From the NCBI RefSeq assembly GCF_002096845.1, contig NZ_NCVK01000045.1:61973-125972 (forward strand): a stretch of 64,000 nt of DNA. The letters are read 5' to 3'. Below the pieces are notes generated by a model. That model saw only the letters and a program-made list of their open reading frames with translations, was not told the origin of the DNA and did not search any database. Positions 57,168-64,000 of the stretch are shown here, one piece after another; within the stretch, counting starts at the first letter, position 1, and every line of letters begins with the position of its first letter. Origin of the DNA: Streptococcus mitis (GTDB lineage: Bacteria; Bacillota; Bacilli; Lactobacillales; Streptococcaceae). The position numbers were made by a program, and so were the translations under genes.

Positions 57168-58387
57168 TCAGTTTTTTCTCCTAAAAATTTTCGAATTCCG
57201 TCTATCATTTTCTCTGGTTCAGCAGATGAAAAAATCTGACTTCTGCCACTTGAGTCATGACTGGTAGTGTCGAAAGCGAAGATTGGTTTGTTTTTATCAT
57301 GAATTTCTTCGATAATAGTCCCTACAACGCCACCATGATTGATATCCAGATAGAAATCCATCTTATCCAAGGTTTCCTTCTTGTTAAAAGGACTAAAGTT
57401 TGGATAAATTGAAAGATTCAAGAATCGTTGCATATCAACTACGCTCTCAGCAAAATCTGTTGGAGCCAATATTGTAACATGAACTTCTGGCAATTCGGAT
57501 AATATATATTCTATTGATTCTAAACCAGCACTATTTGTGAAAATACAAGTATGATATAAGGGAGCCTTCACCAGTTCTGCAAATGAACGTCTGATAATAT
57601 CTGTTTCTAACAATACATCATTCCAATTCAAACCATAATAAAACCACCACAATTTACGAAAACGAGTCAAAGTTAGATGAGTCCATGGTTTAAACTCTGA
57701 AGTATAGTGGATAATCTTTGGTTCACAATTTCCGTAATAGTGAGACTGATACCATTCCCCATTCCCACTTAAATGGAGAAATTGATCCAAACCAACCATG
57801 AAATTGTATTCTTTATCCAAATGTAGCCACTGATCGCCGAAATGCATATTGAGAATCCCTTGGTCTCCATAGACATGTTCATGGTGTTGGGCAGTCAACT
57901 CTAGCAGACTTTGTGTCAACCGATTTTCTCGCCATTTCTTTGCATCAATCACCATCACACCTGAATTAAAGGTTGTTAACCAACCACTCTGATCAAAATC
58001 CTGAACAGCTGCGATAGCGTATCCCTGTAAATCCAAGTAGAATAAGTTATCTAGTTTTGCATTGACAATCGTATCCGAGTCTAAGTAGAGAACCCTATCT
58101 TCTAGCACTTCATCTGCAATGAAATATCTAAAGAAAGCCGCATAGGACAGGATTGCATTCGGCAAGTGGAAATCGCGAAGATTATGAACTGTTTTTTTGA
58201 CATTGACAATCTCAGAACCAATAATCTTCAGACGATTTCTCATCAACAAAAACCATTCACTAGGCAAATCGTCATTAAACACATAAAATTTCACTTTATG
58301 ATTATGAACCGATACTGACTTTATCACGGTTTCTACCTTATCAAGGTAATGAATATCAGCTCCAAGAGCAATCACTTTTTGATGCAT
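57152..58387 (-). CDS. GT8 glycosyltransferase with C-terminal YLDIN module
   Basis: The 411-residue protein has an N-terminal GT8 domain: KVIALGADIHYLDKVETVIKSV at the start, the metal-binding DxD in VLYLDSDTIV near residue 100, and HVYGDQGILNMHF near 190. The C-terminal third (from about 280) is the shared module with MDFYLDINHGG near 345. It would extend the adhesin glycan. I use ATG 58387 because the family similarity starts there and GGAG lies upstream; a GTG 4 codons earlier is possible. It overlaps the neighbouring paralogue by 32 nt. Confidence 0.86.
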   Translation of the reverse strand: MHQKVIALGADIHYLDKVETVIKSVSVHNHKVKFYVFNDDLPSEWFLLMRNRLKIIGSEIVNVKKTVHNLRDFHLPNAILSYAAFFRYFIADEVLEDRVLYLDSDTIVNAKLDNLFYLDLQGYAIAAVQDFDQSGWLTTFNSGVMVIDAKKWRENRLTQSLLELTAQHHEHVYGDQGILNMHFGDQWLHLDKEYNFMVGLDQFLHLSGNGEWYQSHYYGNCEPKIIHYTSEFKPWTHLTLTRFRKLWWFYYGLNWNDVLLETDIIRRSFAELVKAPLYHTCIFTNSAGLESIEYILSELPEVHVTILAPTDFAESVVDMQRFLNLSIYPNFSPFNKKETLDKMDFYLDINHGGVVGTIIEEIHDKNKPIFAFDTTSHDSSGRSQIFSSAEPEKMIDGIRKFLGEKTEWKMN

Positions 58388-59603
58388 TCCTATCTCCACC
58401 TTCTTCTATTTTTCGAATCAATTCATCTACCTCACCAACTGTAAAGATCGTGCTTTCTCCGTTAGAAAAATGGTTGGTAGAATCAAATGAGTAGATCGTC
58501 TTACCTTGTCGTACAATCTCCTGTAGCACTTGGTCCATAGCTGGTCCATAGTTAATATCTAGATAGACATCTGTTTTATCTATGATGTCTCGCTTCATTT
58601 TAGGATCAGCACATGGATAAATGTAACAATTTGAATAGCGTTGCAATTCGATAATATTAGGTGAAAAATAAGTTGGAGCTACAATATGAAATTGGACATC
58701 TGGTAATTTTTCAAGTAAATAAGCTATACTCTCGATGTCTCCTGTATTGGTAAAAATACTTACATGTTGGGAGATGGGTGAAACCAAGTTTTCGAATTGT
58801 TCTTGCAAGACATAAGAATCCAAGAGGATATCATTCCAATTCAAGCCATAATAAAACCACCAAATTTCTCGAAAACGATTAAAGCGAAAATGTTTCCATG
58901 GTTTATTTTCCGTCGTGTAGTGGATAATATTAGGAATACCATCAAATAATTCGTACCAGCCAAAATCTCTCAAATAATGTCTATGGGCATCTTGACCTAC
59001 TTGTAAATTGTAGGTCAGATCCAAACGTTTCCATCTATCTTTAAACAGTATATTGAAAATCCCCTGATCTCCATATACATGTTCATGATGAGCTATAGTT
59101 AATTCAAACAACTGTCTGGAAATATTTTCATCACGCCACATATCCGTATCAATTAGTAGTACACCTGCATTGAATTCCTCATTACTAATAGGAATATCTG
59201 GAACAGCCCCAAGTGGGTAACCATCCAAATCAAGCTCAAACAATGTTGTCAAACTAGAAGTTACGATAATGTCACTATCAAGATAGAGGACCTTCTTTTC
59301 AAAAACAAAATTTGGAATAAAATATCGAAGGTAAGTCGCAGAGCTAAGGTGGGGCGTAGGAAGATGGAAGCGACTGATTGTATCATCCGTTATTTTTATA
59401 TTTATTATCTCCGAATTTAATACAGATAGTCTTTTGTTCATTAATTGAAACCACTCTGTCGGAAAATCACTGTTAAAAATATAAAATCTTATATCCCTAT
59501 TATGGCTACAAACCGACTTTACCGTCGTTTCTACCTTATCCATATAATTGCTGTCGGCTCCAAGTACGATGGGATTTTTTGATTGTATATTACTATTCTC
59601 CAT
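58356..59603 (-). CDS. GT8 glycosyltransferase with C-terminal YLDIN module (paralogue)
   Basis: A 415-residue paralogue of the next gene, with the same order: GT8 domain (IVLGADSNYMDKVETTVKSV; VLYLDSDIIV near 100; HVYGDQGIFNILF near 192) and the accessory module from about 285 with TDVYLDINYGP. The two genes probably arose by tandem duplication and have since diverged. The ATG is 2 nt after the acyltransferase gene, with GGAGACTAGGG as SD. Confidence 0.87.
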   Translation of the reverse strand: MENSNIQSKNPIVLGADSNYMDKVETTVKSVCSHNRDIRFYIFNSDFPTEWFQLMNKRLSVLNSEIINIKITDDTISRFHLPTPHLSSATYLRYFIPNFVFEKKVLYLDSDIIVTSSLTTLFELDLDGYPLGAVPDIPISNEEFNAGVLLIDTDMWRDENISRQLFELTIAHHEHVYGDQGIFNILFKDRWKRLDLTYNLQVGQDAHRHYLRDFGWYELFDGIPNIIHYTTENKPWKHFRFNRFREIWWFYYGLNWNDILLDSYVLQEQFENLVSPISQHVSIFTNTGDIESIAYLLEKLPDVQFHIVAPTYFSPNIIELQRYSNCYIYPCADPKMKRDIIDKTDVYLDINYGPAMDQVLQEIVRQGKTIYSFDSTNHFSNGESTIFTVGEVDELIRKIEEGGDRNASKSDCSWS

Positions 59604-59605
59604 CC

Positions 59606-60484
59606 CTAGTCTCCATTCTCATCTTTCTCTAATTGTCGACGAATTGCCGCAACCATTTTATTTTTATCGTCTAGTCCAAACACTTGAATTTTCTCACTCG
59701 TTCTATGAGCTACATTCTCAAATGCAAAGATTGGTTTTCCTCTTTCCAAAGCACGTCCTACAATATCATCAACCTCATCCCACTGATTGATATCTAAATA
59801 AAAATCAGACATTTCTAAAATGCGATCAGAAACTTCTCTTGTTTGGCAATATTCGTACAGTTGAAAATTACTAAATCGTTCAAAACCTCTTAGATAGTCT
59901 GATACATTCGTTGGTGCCGCAATATGAAAATCAACTTCAGGTAAACTACTCAATAAATATTCCAAACCTTCTAACTGATCTGAATAAGTATAAACAAAAG
60001 CATGATACTTTGCAACATATCTCGGTTTGATATTTAATTGCTCACTGTGAGTAACGATAGAATTGTCAGGAATGTCTTGATAAATCAGACAATTCGCCCC
60101 GATAACAACATTATCACCTATAGTGACACCTTTAAGAATAACCGTATTAGCTCCAATCCAACAATCTCGTCCAATATGAATCGGTGAACTACTCATTGAT
60201 GTCTTAAATACATTATAATTATTAAACTTATGATTAAAATCAAAAATACGCACCCCATCCCCAAACATAGTATCATGCCCAATAGTAATTTTGTCCAAGC
60301 AACGAATCGAACAATGATCATTAAAAAAAACTCTATCTCCAATCACTAAAGTCCCTTCCGTTGACACTTCTAGACTAGTAAAGGAGCGCATCACCACCCC
60401 ATGACCAATCTGAAGCTGAGCACCTTCTGAGATTTCAATATGGTGATAATTTCCCTTAAAATTAATCGGAACATTCAAATACAT
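59606..60484 (-). CDS. Hexapeptide-repeat acyltransferase fused to the YLDIN module
   Basis: The first 160 of 292 residues form a left-handed beta-helix with hexapeptide repeats (IGDRVFFNDHCSIRCLDKIT; IGRDCWIGANTVILKGVTIG) and the typical acetyltransferase FDFNHKF histidine segment near residue 90. The C-terminal 125 residues are the accessory module found in the glycosyltransferases (SDFYLDINQWDEVDDIVG). It probably acetylates a sugar of the adhesin glycan. AAAGGGGGAAG precedes the ATG. Confidence 0.85.
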   Translation of the reverse strand: MYLNVPINFKGNYHHIEISEGAQLQIGHGVVMRSFTSLEVSTEGTLVIGDRVFFNDHCSIRCLDKITIGHDTMFGDGVRIFDFNHKFNNYNVFKTSMSSSPIHIGRDCWIGANTVILKGVTIGDNVVIGANCLIYQDIPDNSIVTHSEQLNIKPRYVAKYHAFVYTYSDQLEGLEYLLSSLPEVDFHIAAPTNVSDYLRGFERFSNFQLYEYCQTREVSDRILEMSDFYLDINQWDEVDDIVGRALERGKPIFAFENVAHRTSEKIQVFGLDDKNKMVAAIRRQLEKDENGD

Positions 60485-60563
60485 CTTCCCCCTTTAATCA
60501 TCAATGACACAATATGATTTCAATTTTTCTACTATAATCCTAGATAACTTCCCTAGCTACTTC

Positions 60564-61442
60564 TTATTTCTTACACAAATCTAATCTAAACAAAATCTCT
60601 CTATACTCGTCAGTATCTGTCAAATTATAAGCTTCACATAAGTATTTATATTCATTCAGAATATTTATAAAACGAGTTCTCATAACACTGGTATCAATAC
60701 CAGCAAGAACAAGATCTGCAAGTTTTAAACTAAATACTTGCAAGATATCCTGCACCCAAGATATATCAAATTGCGAAGTCATGATACTGCCTTGTCTAAC
60801 ACGATAGATATAAAGATTATCGTTTACAAAAATTGTTTTCTGACTTTTTATAAACAACCTATGAATAGTTGCCTCATCGTCAAAACGCCGACCATTAGTG
60901 AATGGAACTTGCAATAGCAAGTCTTTTTTAAATAGCTTAAACACAGGCATAATAAAGGCCGAAGCATTTAGATGCCAATAACCTGCTTGACGATTAATTA
61001 ATTCTTGAGCTGATAATTCTTCAATACAAAAATCTCTTTCTAGTACATAGAATTTACACTGTCCATCATTCTCATCATAAATAAAATAATTGCCGATTAC
61101 GATATCTGCTCCTGTCTCTTCCACTTGTCTGTGCAAAGTATCTACCATTCTTTTTTCAGCGATATCATCTGAGTCTACAAAAAGGACATACTCCCCGAGT
61201 GCTTGAGTAACACCGAAATTTTTAGCCAGAGCCGCACCCCCATTTTCTGTGTGGAATACACGAACTCGACTATCCAATTCAGCAAATCTATCACATATTT
61301 CCGCTGAAGCATCTGTAGAACCGTCGTTTACTAGAACTATATCCAGATTTGTATAGGTCTGATTCAGAACACTTTGAATGCACTCTTCCAAATAATTTTC
61401 CACATTATACACAGGTATAACAACACTAATTAGATGTTCCAA
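60564..61442 (-). CDS. GT2 glycosyltransferase, first gene of the operon
   Basis: A GT-A enzyme of about 292 residues with LISVVIPVYNVENYLEECIQ at its start, VLVNDGSTDAS near 35, the DxD-type YVLFVDSDDIAEKRM near 85 and an ED-like acceptor region (FDDEATIHRLF near 200). The most likely start is TTG at 61442: AAAGGAG lies 5 nt before it and the protein then begins EHLISVVIP, as in relatives. An ATG nine codons upstream (61469) has no SD. It heads the 20-kb glycosylation and secretion operon. Confidence 0.87.
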   Translation of the reverse strand: MEHLISVVIPVYNVENYLEECIQSVLNQTYTNLDIVLVNDGSTDASAEICDRFAELDSRVRVFHTENGGAALAKNFGVTQALGEYVLFVDSDDIAEKRMVDTLHRQVEETGADIVIGNYFIYDENDGQCKFYVLERDFCIEELSAQELINRQAGYWHLNASAFIMPVFKLFKKDLLLQVPFTNGRRFDDEATIHRLFIKSQKTIFVNDNLYIYRVRQGSIMTSQFDISWVQDILQVFSLKLADLVLAGIDTSVMRTRFINILNEYKYLCEAYNLTDTDEYREILFRLDLCKK

Positions 61443-61530
61443 TACTACTCCTTTTTCCTTAATTCTCATTTAATTTATTATCAATTTGTATAAAAGTGAA
61501 AGCTCTTATTATTTAAAATTTATACTATAC

Positions 61531-61559
61531 ATTATACCATTTTTTAGATCATTTCACAA
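61531..61559 (-). promoter_or_regulatory. Promoter of the glycosyltransferase/SecA2-SecY2 operon
   Basis: Minus-strand TTGTGA (61554-61559), 17-nt spacing, and a perfect TATAAT (61531-61536) with TGG extension. It lies between the adhesin terminator and the first glycosyltransferase, so this operon does not depend on read-through from the adhesin gene. Confidence 0.75.
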
Positions 61560-61596
61560 ATCATGACAAGCATAGAATCCCACTTTTAAAGAACAT

Positions 61597-61632
61597 AAAA
61601 ACCTCCAAAAGCTTAAAACTTTTGGAGGTTTT
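61597..61632 (-). terminator. Terminator after the serine-rich adhesin gene
   Basis: AAAACCTCCAAAAG and CTTTTGGAGGTTTT form a 14-bp stem with a 7-nt loop, 44 nt after the adhesin stop. On the minus strand TTTTTAT follows. Confidence 0.85.
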
Positions 61633-61675
61633 ACGACTACCTAATTAGTCTATTTTAGGCTATCTAAAACAAGAC

Positions 61676-64000
61676 TTATTCTTCATCGTCACGCTTACGA
61701 CGTTTAGTCACTAAACCTAATCCTGTTAGACCTGCTACAACTCCGAGAAGAGCATTTGTAGCTGAAGCTGTTGTTCCAGTATTTGGAAGTTGCTTACGAG
61801 CCTTAGTGGTTTCAGTTTGAGGAGCTTGACTAGCTGAAGTCGAATGAATCGTTGATGTTGAAGCACTTGCACTTGTTGAAGTTGAGTGAGGCATTGATTG
61901 ACTAATGCTTGTTGATAATGATAGTGATTGTGATGCAGATGTACTAATTGAATCCGATGTTATCACGCTATCGATATCTAAGCTATCAAGTGATAAGCTC
62001 TCAGGCATTCCCTTACTTGTAACAACAGACGTGCTTGCGCTTGTTGAAGCCGATGTACTTGCTGATGTACTTGCACTTGTTGATGCTGACGTGCTTGCTG
62101 ATGTACTTGCACTTGTTGATGCTGACGTACTTGCTGATGTACTTGCACTTGTTGATGCTGACGTGCTTGCTGATGTCGACGCGCTTGTTGATGCTGATGT
62201 GCTTGCTGACGTGCTTGCACTTGTTGAAGCTGATGTGCTTGCTGATGTACTTGCGCTCGTTGAAGCCGATGTGCTTGCTGACGTGCTTGCGCTTGTTGAA
62301 GCCGATGTACTTGCTGATGTACTTGCACTTGTCGAAGCCGATGTGCTAGCCGACGTACTTGCGCTTGTTGATGCTGACGTACTTGCTGATGTACTTGCGC
62401 TTGTTGAAGCCGATGTACTTGCTGATGTGCTTGCACTTGTTGAAGCCGATGTGCTTGCTGACGTGCTTGCGCTTGTTGAAGCCGATGTACTTGCTGATGT
62501 ACTTGCACTTGTTGAAGCTGACGTACTTGCTGATGTGCTTGCGCTTGTTGATGCTGACGTACTTGCTGACGTACTTGCGCTCGTTGAAGCTGACGTACTT
62601 GCGCTTGTTGATGCTGATGTGCTTGCTGACGTACTTGCGCTTGTTGATGCTGACGTACTTGCTGAAGTAGACGCACTTGTTGACGCTGACGTACTTGCTG
62701 ATGTACTTGCGCTTGTTGACGCTGACGTACTTGCTGATGTGCTTGCTGACGTACTTGCGCTCGTTGAAGCCGATGTACTTGCTGATGTACTTGCACTTGT
62801 TGATGCTGACGTACTTGCTGATGTGCTTGCGCTTGTTGATGCTGACGTACTTGCTGACGTACTTGCGCTCGTTGAAGCTGACGTACTTGCGCTTGTTGAT
62901 GCTGATGTGCTTGCTGACGTACTTGCGCTTGTTGATGCTGACGTACTTGCTGAAGTAGACGCACTTGTTGACGCTGACGTACTTGCTGATGTACTTGCGC
63001 TTGTTGACGCTGACGTACTTGCTGATGTGCTTGCTGACGTACTTGCGCTCGTTGAAGCCGATGTACTTGCACTTGTTGATGCCGACGTGCTTGCTGATGT
63101 ACTTGCGCTTGTTGAAGCCGATGTACTTGCTGATGTGCTTGCACTTGTTGAAGCCGATGTGCTTGCTGACGTGCTTGCGCTTGTTGAAGCCGATGTACTT
63201 GCTGATGTACTTGCACTTGTTGAAGCTGACGTACTTGCTGATGTGCTTGCGCTTGTTGATGCTGACGTGCTTGCGCTCGTTGAAGCCGATGTGCTTGCTG
63301 ACGTGCTTGCGCTTGTTGAAGCCGATGTACTTGCTGATGTACTTGCACTTGTCGAAGCCGATGTGCTAGCCGACGTACTTGCGCTTGTTGAAGCCGATGT
63401 ACTTGCTGATGTACTTGCGCTCGTTGACGCCGATGTACTTGCTGACGTGCTTGCTGATGTGCTTGCTGATGTACTTGCACTTGTTGATGCTGACGTACTT
63501 GCTGATGTACTTGCACTTGTTGATGCTGACGTGCTTGCTGATGTCGACGCGCTTGTTGATGCTGATGTGCTTGCTGATGTGCTTGCACTTGTTGAAGCTG
63601 ATGTGCTTGCTGATGTACTTGCGCTCGTTGACGCCGATGTACTTGCTGATGTACTTGCACTTGTTGATGCTGACGTGCTTGCTGATGTACTTGCACTTGT
63701 TGATGCTGACGTACTTGCTGATGTACTTGCACTTGTTGATGCTGACGTGCTTGCTGATGTCGACGCGCTTGTTGATGCTGATGTGCTTGCTGACGTGCTT
63801 GCACTTGTTGATGCTGATGTGCTTGCTGATGTACTTGCGCTCGTTGACGCCGATGTACTTGCTGATGTACTTGCGCTCGTTGACGCCGATGTACTTGCTG
63901 ACGTGCTTGCGCTTGTTGAAGCCGATGTACTTGCTGATGTACTTGCACTTGTTGATGCTGACGTGCTTGCTGATGTACTTGCACTTGTTGATGCTGACGT
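61676..64000 (-). CDS. Serine-rich repeat adhesin (SRRP/PsrP type), C-terminal part
   Basis: The open frame enters from the right edge and gives 774 residues. About 660 are a monotonous Ser-Ala-Ser-Thr repeat (SASTSASTSAST, some AST steps varying by codon only), then a non-repetitive stretch with SLSLDSLDIDSVI, and a cell-wall sorting signal: LPNTG at DNA 61775-61789, a hydrophobic helix (LLGVVAGLTGLGLV) and a charged tail KRRKRDDEE. The repeat frame has no ATG until 62008, so the 110-residue frame starting there is only the tail of this gene. The serines and threonines are the O-glycosylation targets of GtfA/B, and sortase links the protein to peptidoglycan. The N-terminal signal and ligand-binding regions lie outside the window. 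Confidence 0.94.
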   Translation of the reverse strand, partial: TSASTSASTSASTSASTSASTSASTSASTSASTSASTSASTSASTSASTSASTSASTSASTSASTSASTSASTSASTSASTSASTSASTSASTSASTSASTSASTSASTSASTSASTSASTSASTSASTSASTSASTSASTSASTSASTSASTSASTSASTSASTSASTSASTSASTSASTSASTSASTSASTSASTSASTSASTSASTSASTSASTSASTSASTSASTSASTSASTSASTSASTSASTSASTSASTSASTSASTSASTSASTSASTSASTSASTSASTSASTSASTSASTSASTSASTSASTSASTSASTSASTSASTSASTSASTSASTSASTSASTSASTSASTSASTSASTSASTSASTSASTSASTSASTSASTSASTSASTSASTSASTSASTSASTSASTSASTSASTSASTSASTSASTSASTSASTSASTSASTSASTSASTSASTSASTSASTSASTSASTSASTSASTSASTSASTSASTSASTSASTSASTSASTSASTSASTSASTSASTSASTSASTSASTSASTSASTSASTSASTSASTSASTSASTSASTSASTSASTSASTSASTSASTSASTSASTSASTSASTSASTSASTSASTSASTSASTSASTSASTSASTSASTSASTSASTSVVTSKGMPESLSLDSLDIDSVITSDSISTSASQSLSLSTSISQSMPHSTSTSASASTSTIHSTSASQAPQTETTKARKQLPNTGTTASATNALLGVVAGLTGLGLVTKRRKRDDEE
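62010..64000 (-). repeat. 12-bp-unit serine-rich repeat tract
   Basis: The unit is 12 bases encoding Ser-Ala-Ser-Thr, with synonymous variation (TCA, AGC, AGT; ACA, ACG; GCA, GCT). Larger exact copies exist: about 62518-62782 recurs at about 62806-63070, an offset of 288 bp (24 units). Also 62401-62560 recurs from 63109, an offset of 708 bp (59 units). Such offsets in whole units are expected from unequal recombination that keeps the frame. The tract is unlikely to be assembled perfectly from short reads. Confidence 0.92.

Noticed and set aside
61978..63984. A 668-codon Gln/His/Val-rich frame on the minus strand, and several Leu-rich frames on the plus strand, in the repeat tract
   Set aside because: They are shadow frames of the 12-bp SAST repeat. 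The frame ending in LPNTG has the right composition and sorting signal and stays open to the window edge.
62010..64000. Regular repeats that could suggest a CRISPR array
   Set aside because: There are no unique spacers, the period is 12 bp, and the repeats code for protein; no cas genes are nearby.

Overview
The window looks like a mitis-group Streptococcus chromosome, very close to S. pneumoniae but more likely S. mitis or a near relative. The evidence is the gene order scrKAB/R, mvaA-mvaS, stkP-phpP-rsmB-fmt-priA-rpoZ-gmk, rny, the nadD/yqeH operon, sstT and the SecA2/SecY2 serine-rich adhesin island; two BOX elements of pneumococcal type; extended -10 promoters (TGnTATAAT); and a StkP with three PASTA repeats and a Ser/Gln/Asn-rich tail, unlike the four repeats known from S. 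pneumoniae.

Region 1 (1-9921, minus strand) is a nested defence locus. A type I restriction-modification operon (hsdR, hsdS, hsdM) is split by two AT-rich cargo blocks. Between hsdR and hsdS sit an HNH (DUF1524-like) nuclease, a SIR2 protein and a HerA-type ATPase, joined by 8-nt gene overlaps. Between hsdS and hsdM sits a single-protein AAA ATPase plus DUF4435 (TOPRIM-like) gene that resembles a fused PARIS (AriA-AriB) system. hsdM runs off the left edge.

Region 2 (10067-16850) holds a TVP38/DedA-like membrane protein, a probable stand-alone structured RNA gene with its own promoter and terminator (about 10767-10999), and the sucrose genes: scrK and scrA on the minus strand, divergent from scrB-scrR. 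ScrA imports and phosphorylates sucrose, ScrB splits sucrose-6-phosphate, ScrK phosphorylates the fructose, and ScrR represses.

Region 3 (16850-41151) is core genome: the upper mevalonate pathway (mvaS, mvaA), a two-gene ThrE-like exporter, the StkP/PhpP signalling pair with rsmB, fmt, priA, rpoZ and gmk, RNase Y, a ribosome-assembly/NAD operon (mscS-like, corA, yqeG, yqeH, yhbY, nadD, yqeK, a cysteine hydrolase, rsfS, a methyltransferase, tmcAL), the serine/threonine symporter SstT and an aromatic-acid-exporter-like protein.

Region 4 (41151-64000, minus strand) is the accessory Sec island. A serine-rich repeat adhesin (N-terminus beyond the right edge, LPNTG anchor at the C-terminus) is followed by a 20-kb operon: several glycosyltransferases, a hexapeptide acyltransferase, a frameshifted GT2 pseudogene, a three-enzyme fusion glycosyltransferase, Gtf3, SecY2, Asp1-3, SecA2, GtfA, GtfB, Asp4 and Asp5. 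GtfA/B start O-glycosylation of the adhesin, the others extend the glycan, and SecA2/SecY2/Asp export it. A roughly 130-residue module marked by a D-x-YLDIN-like motif recurs six times in these enzymes.

Only two gene-free stretches exceed 300 bases: 10685-11003 (terminators and the RNA gene) and the scrA/scrB divergent control region at 13928-14306.
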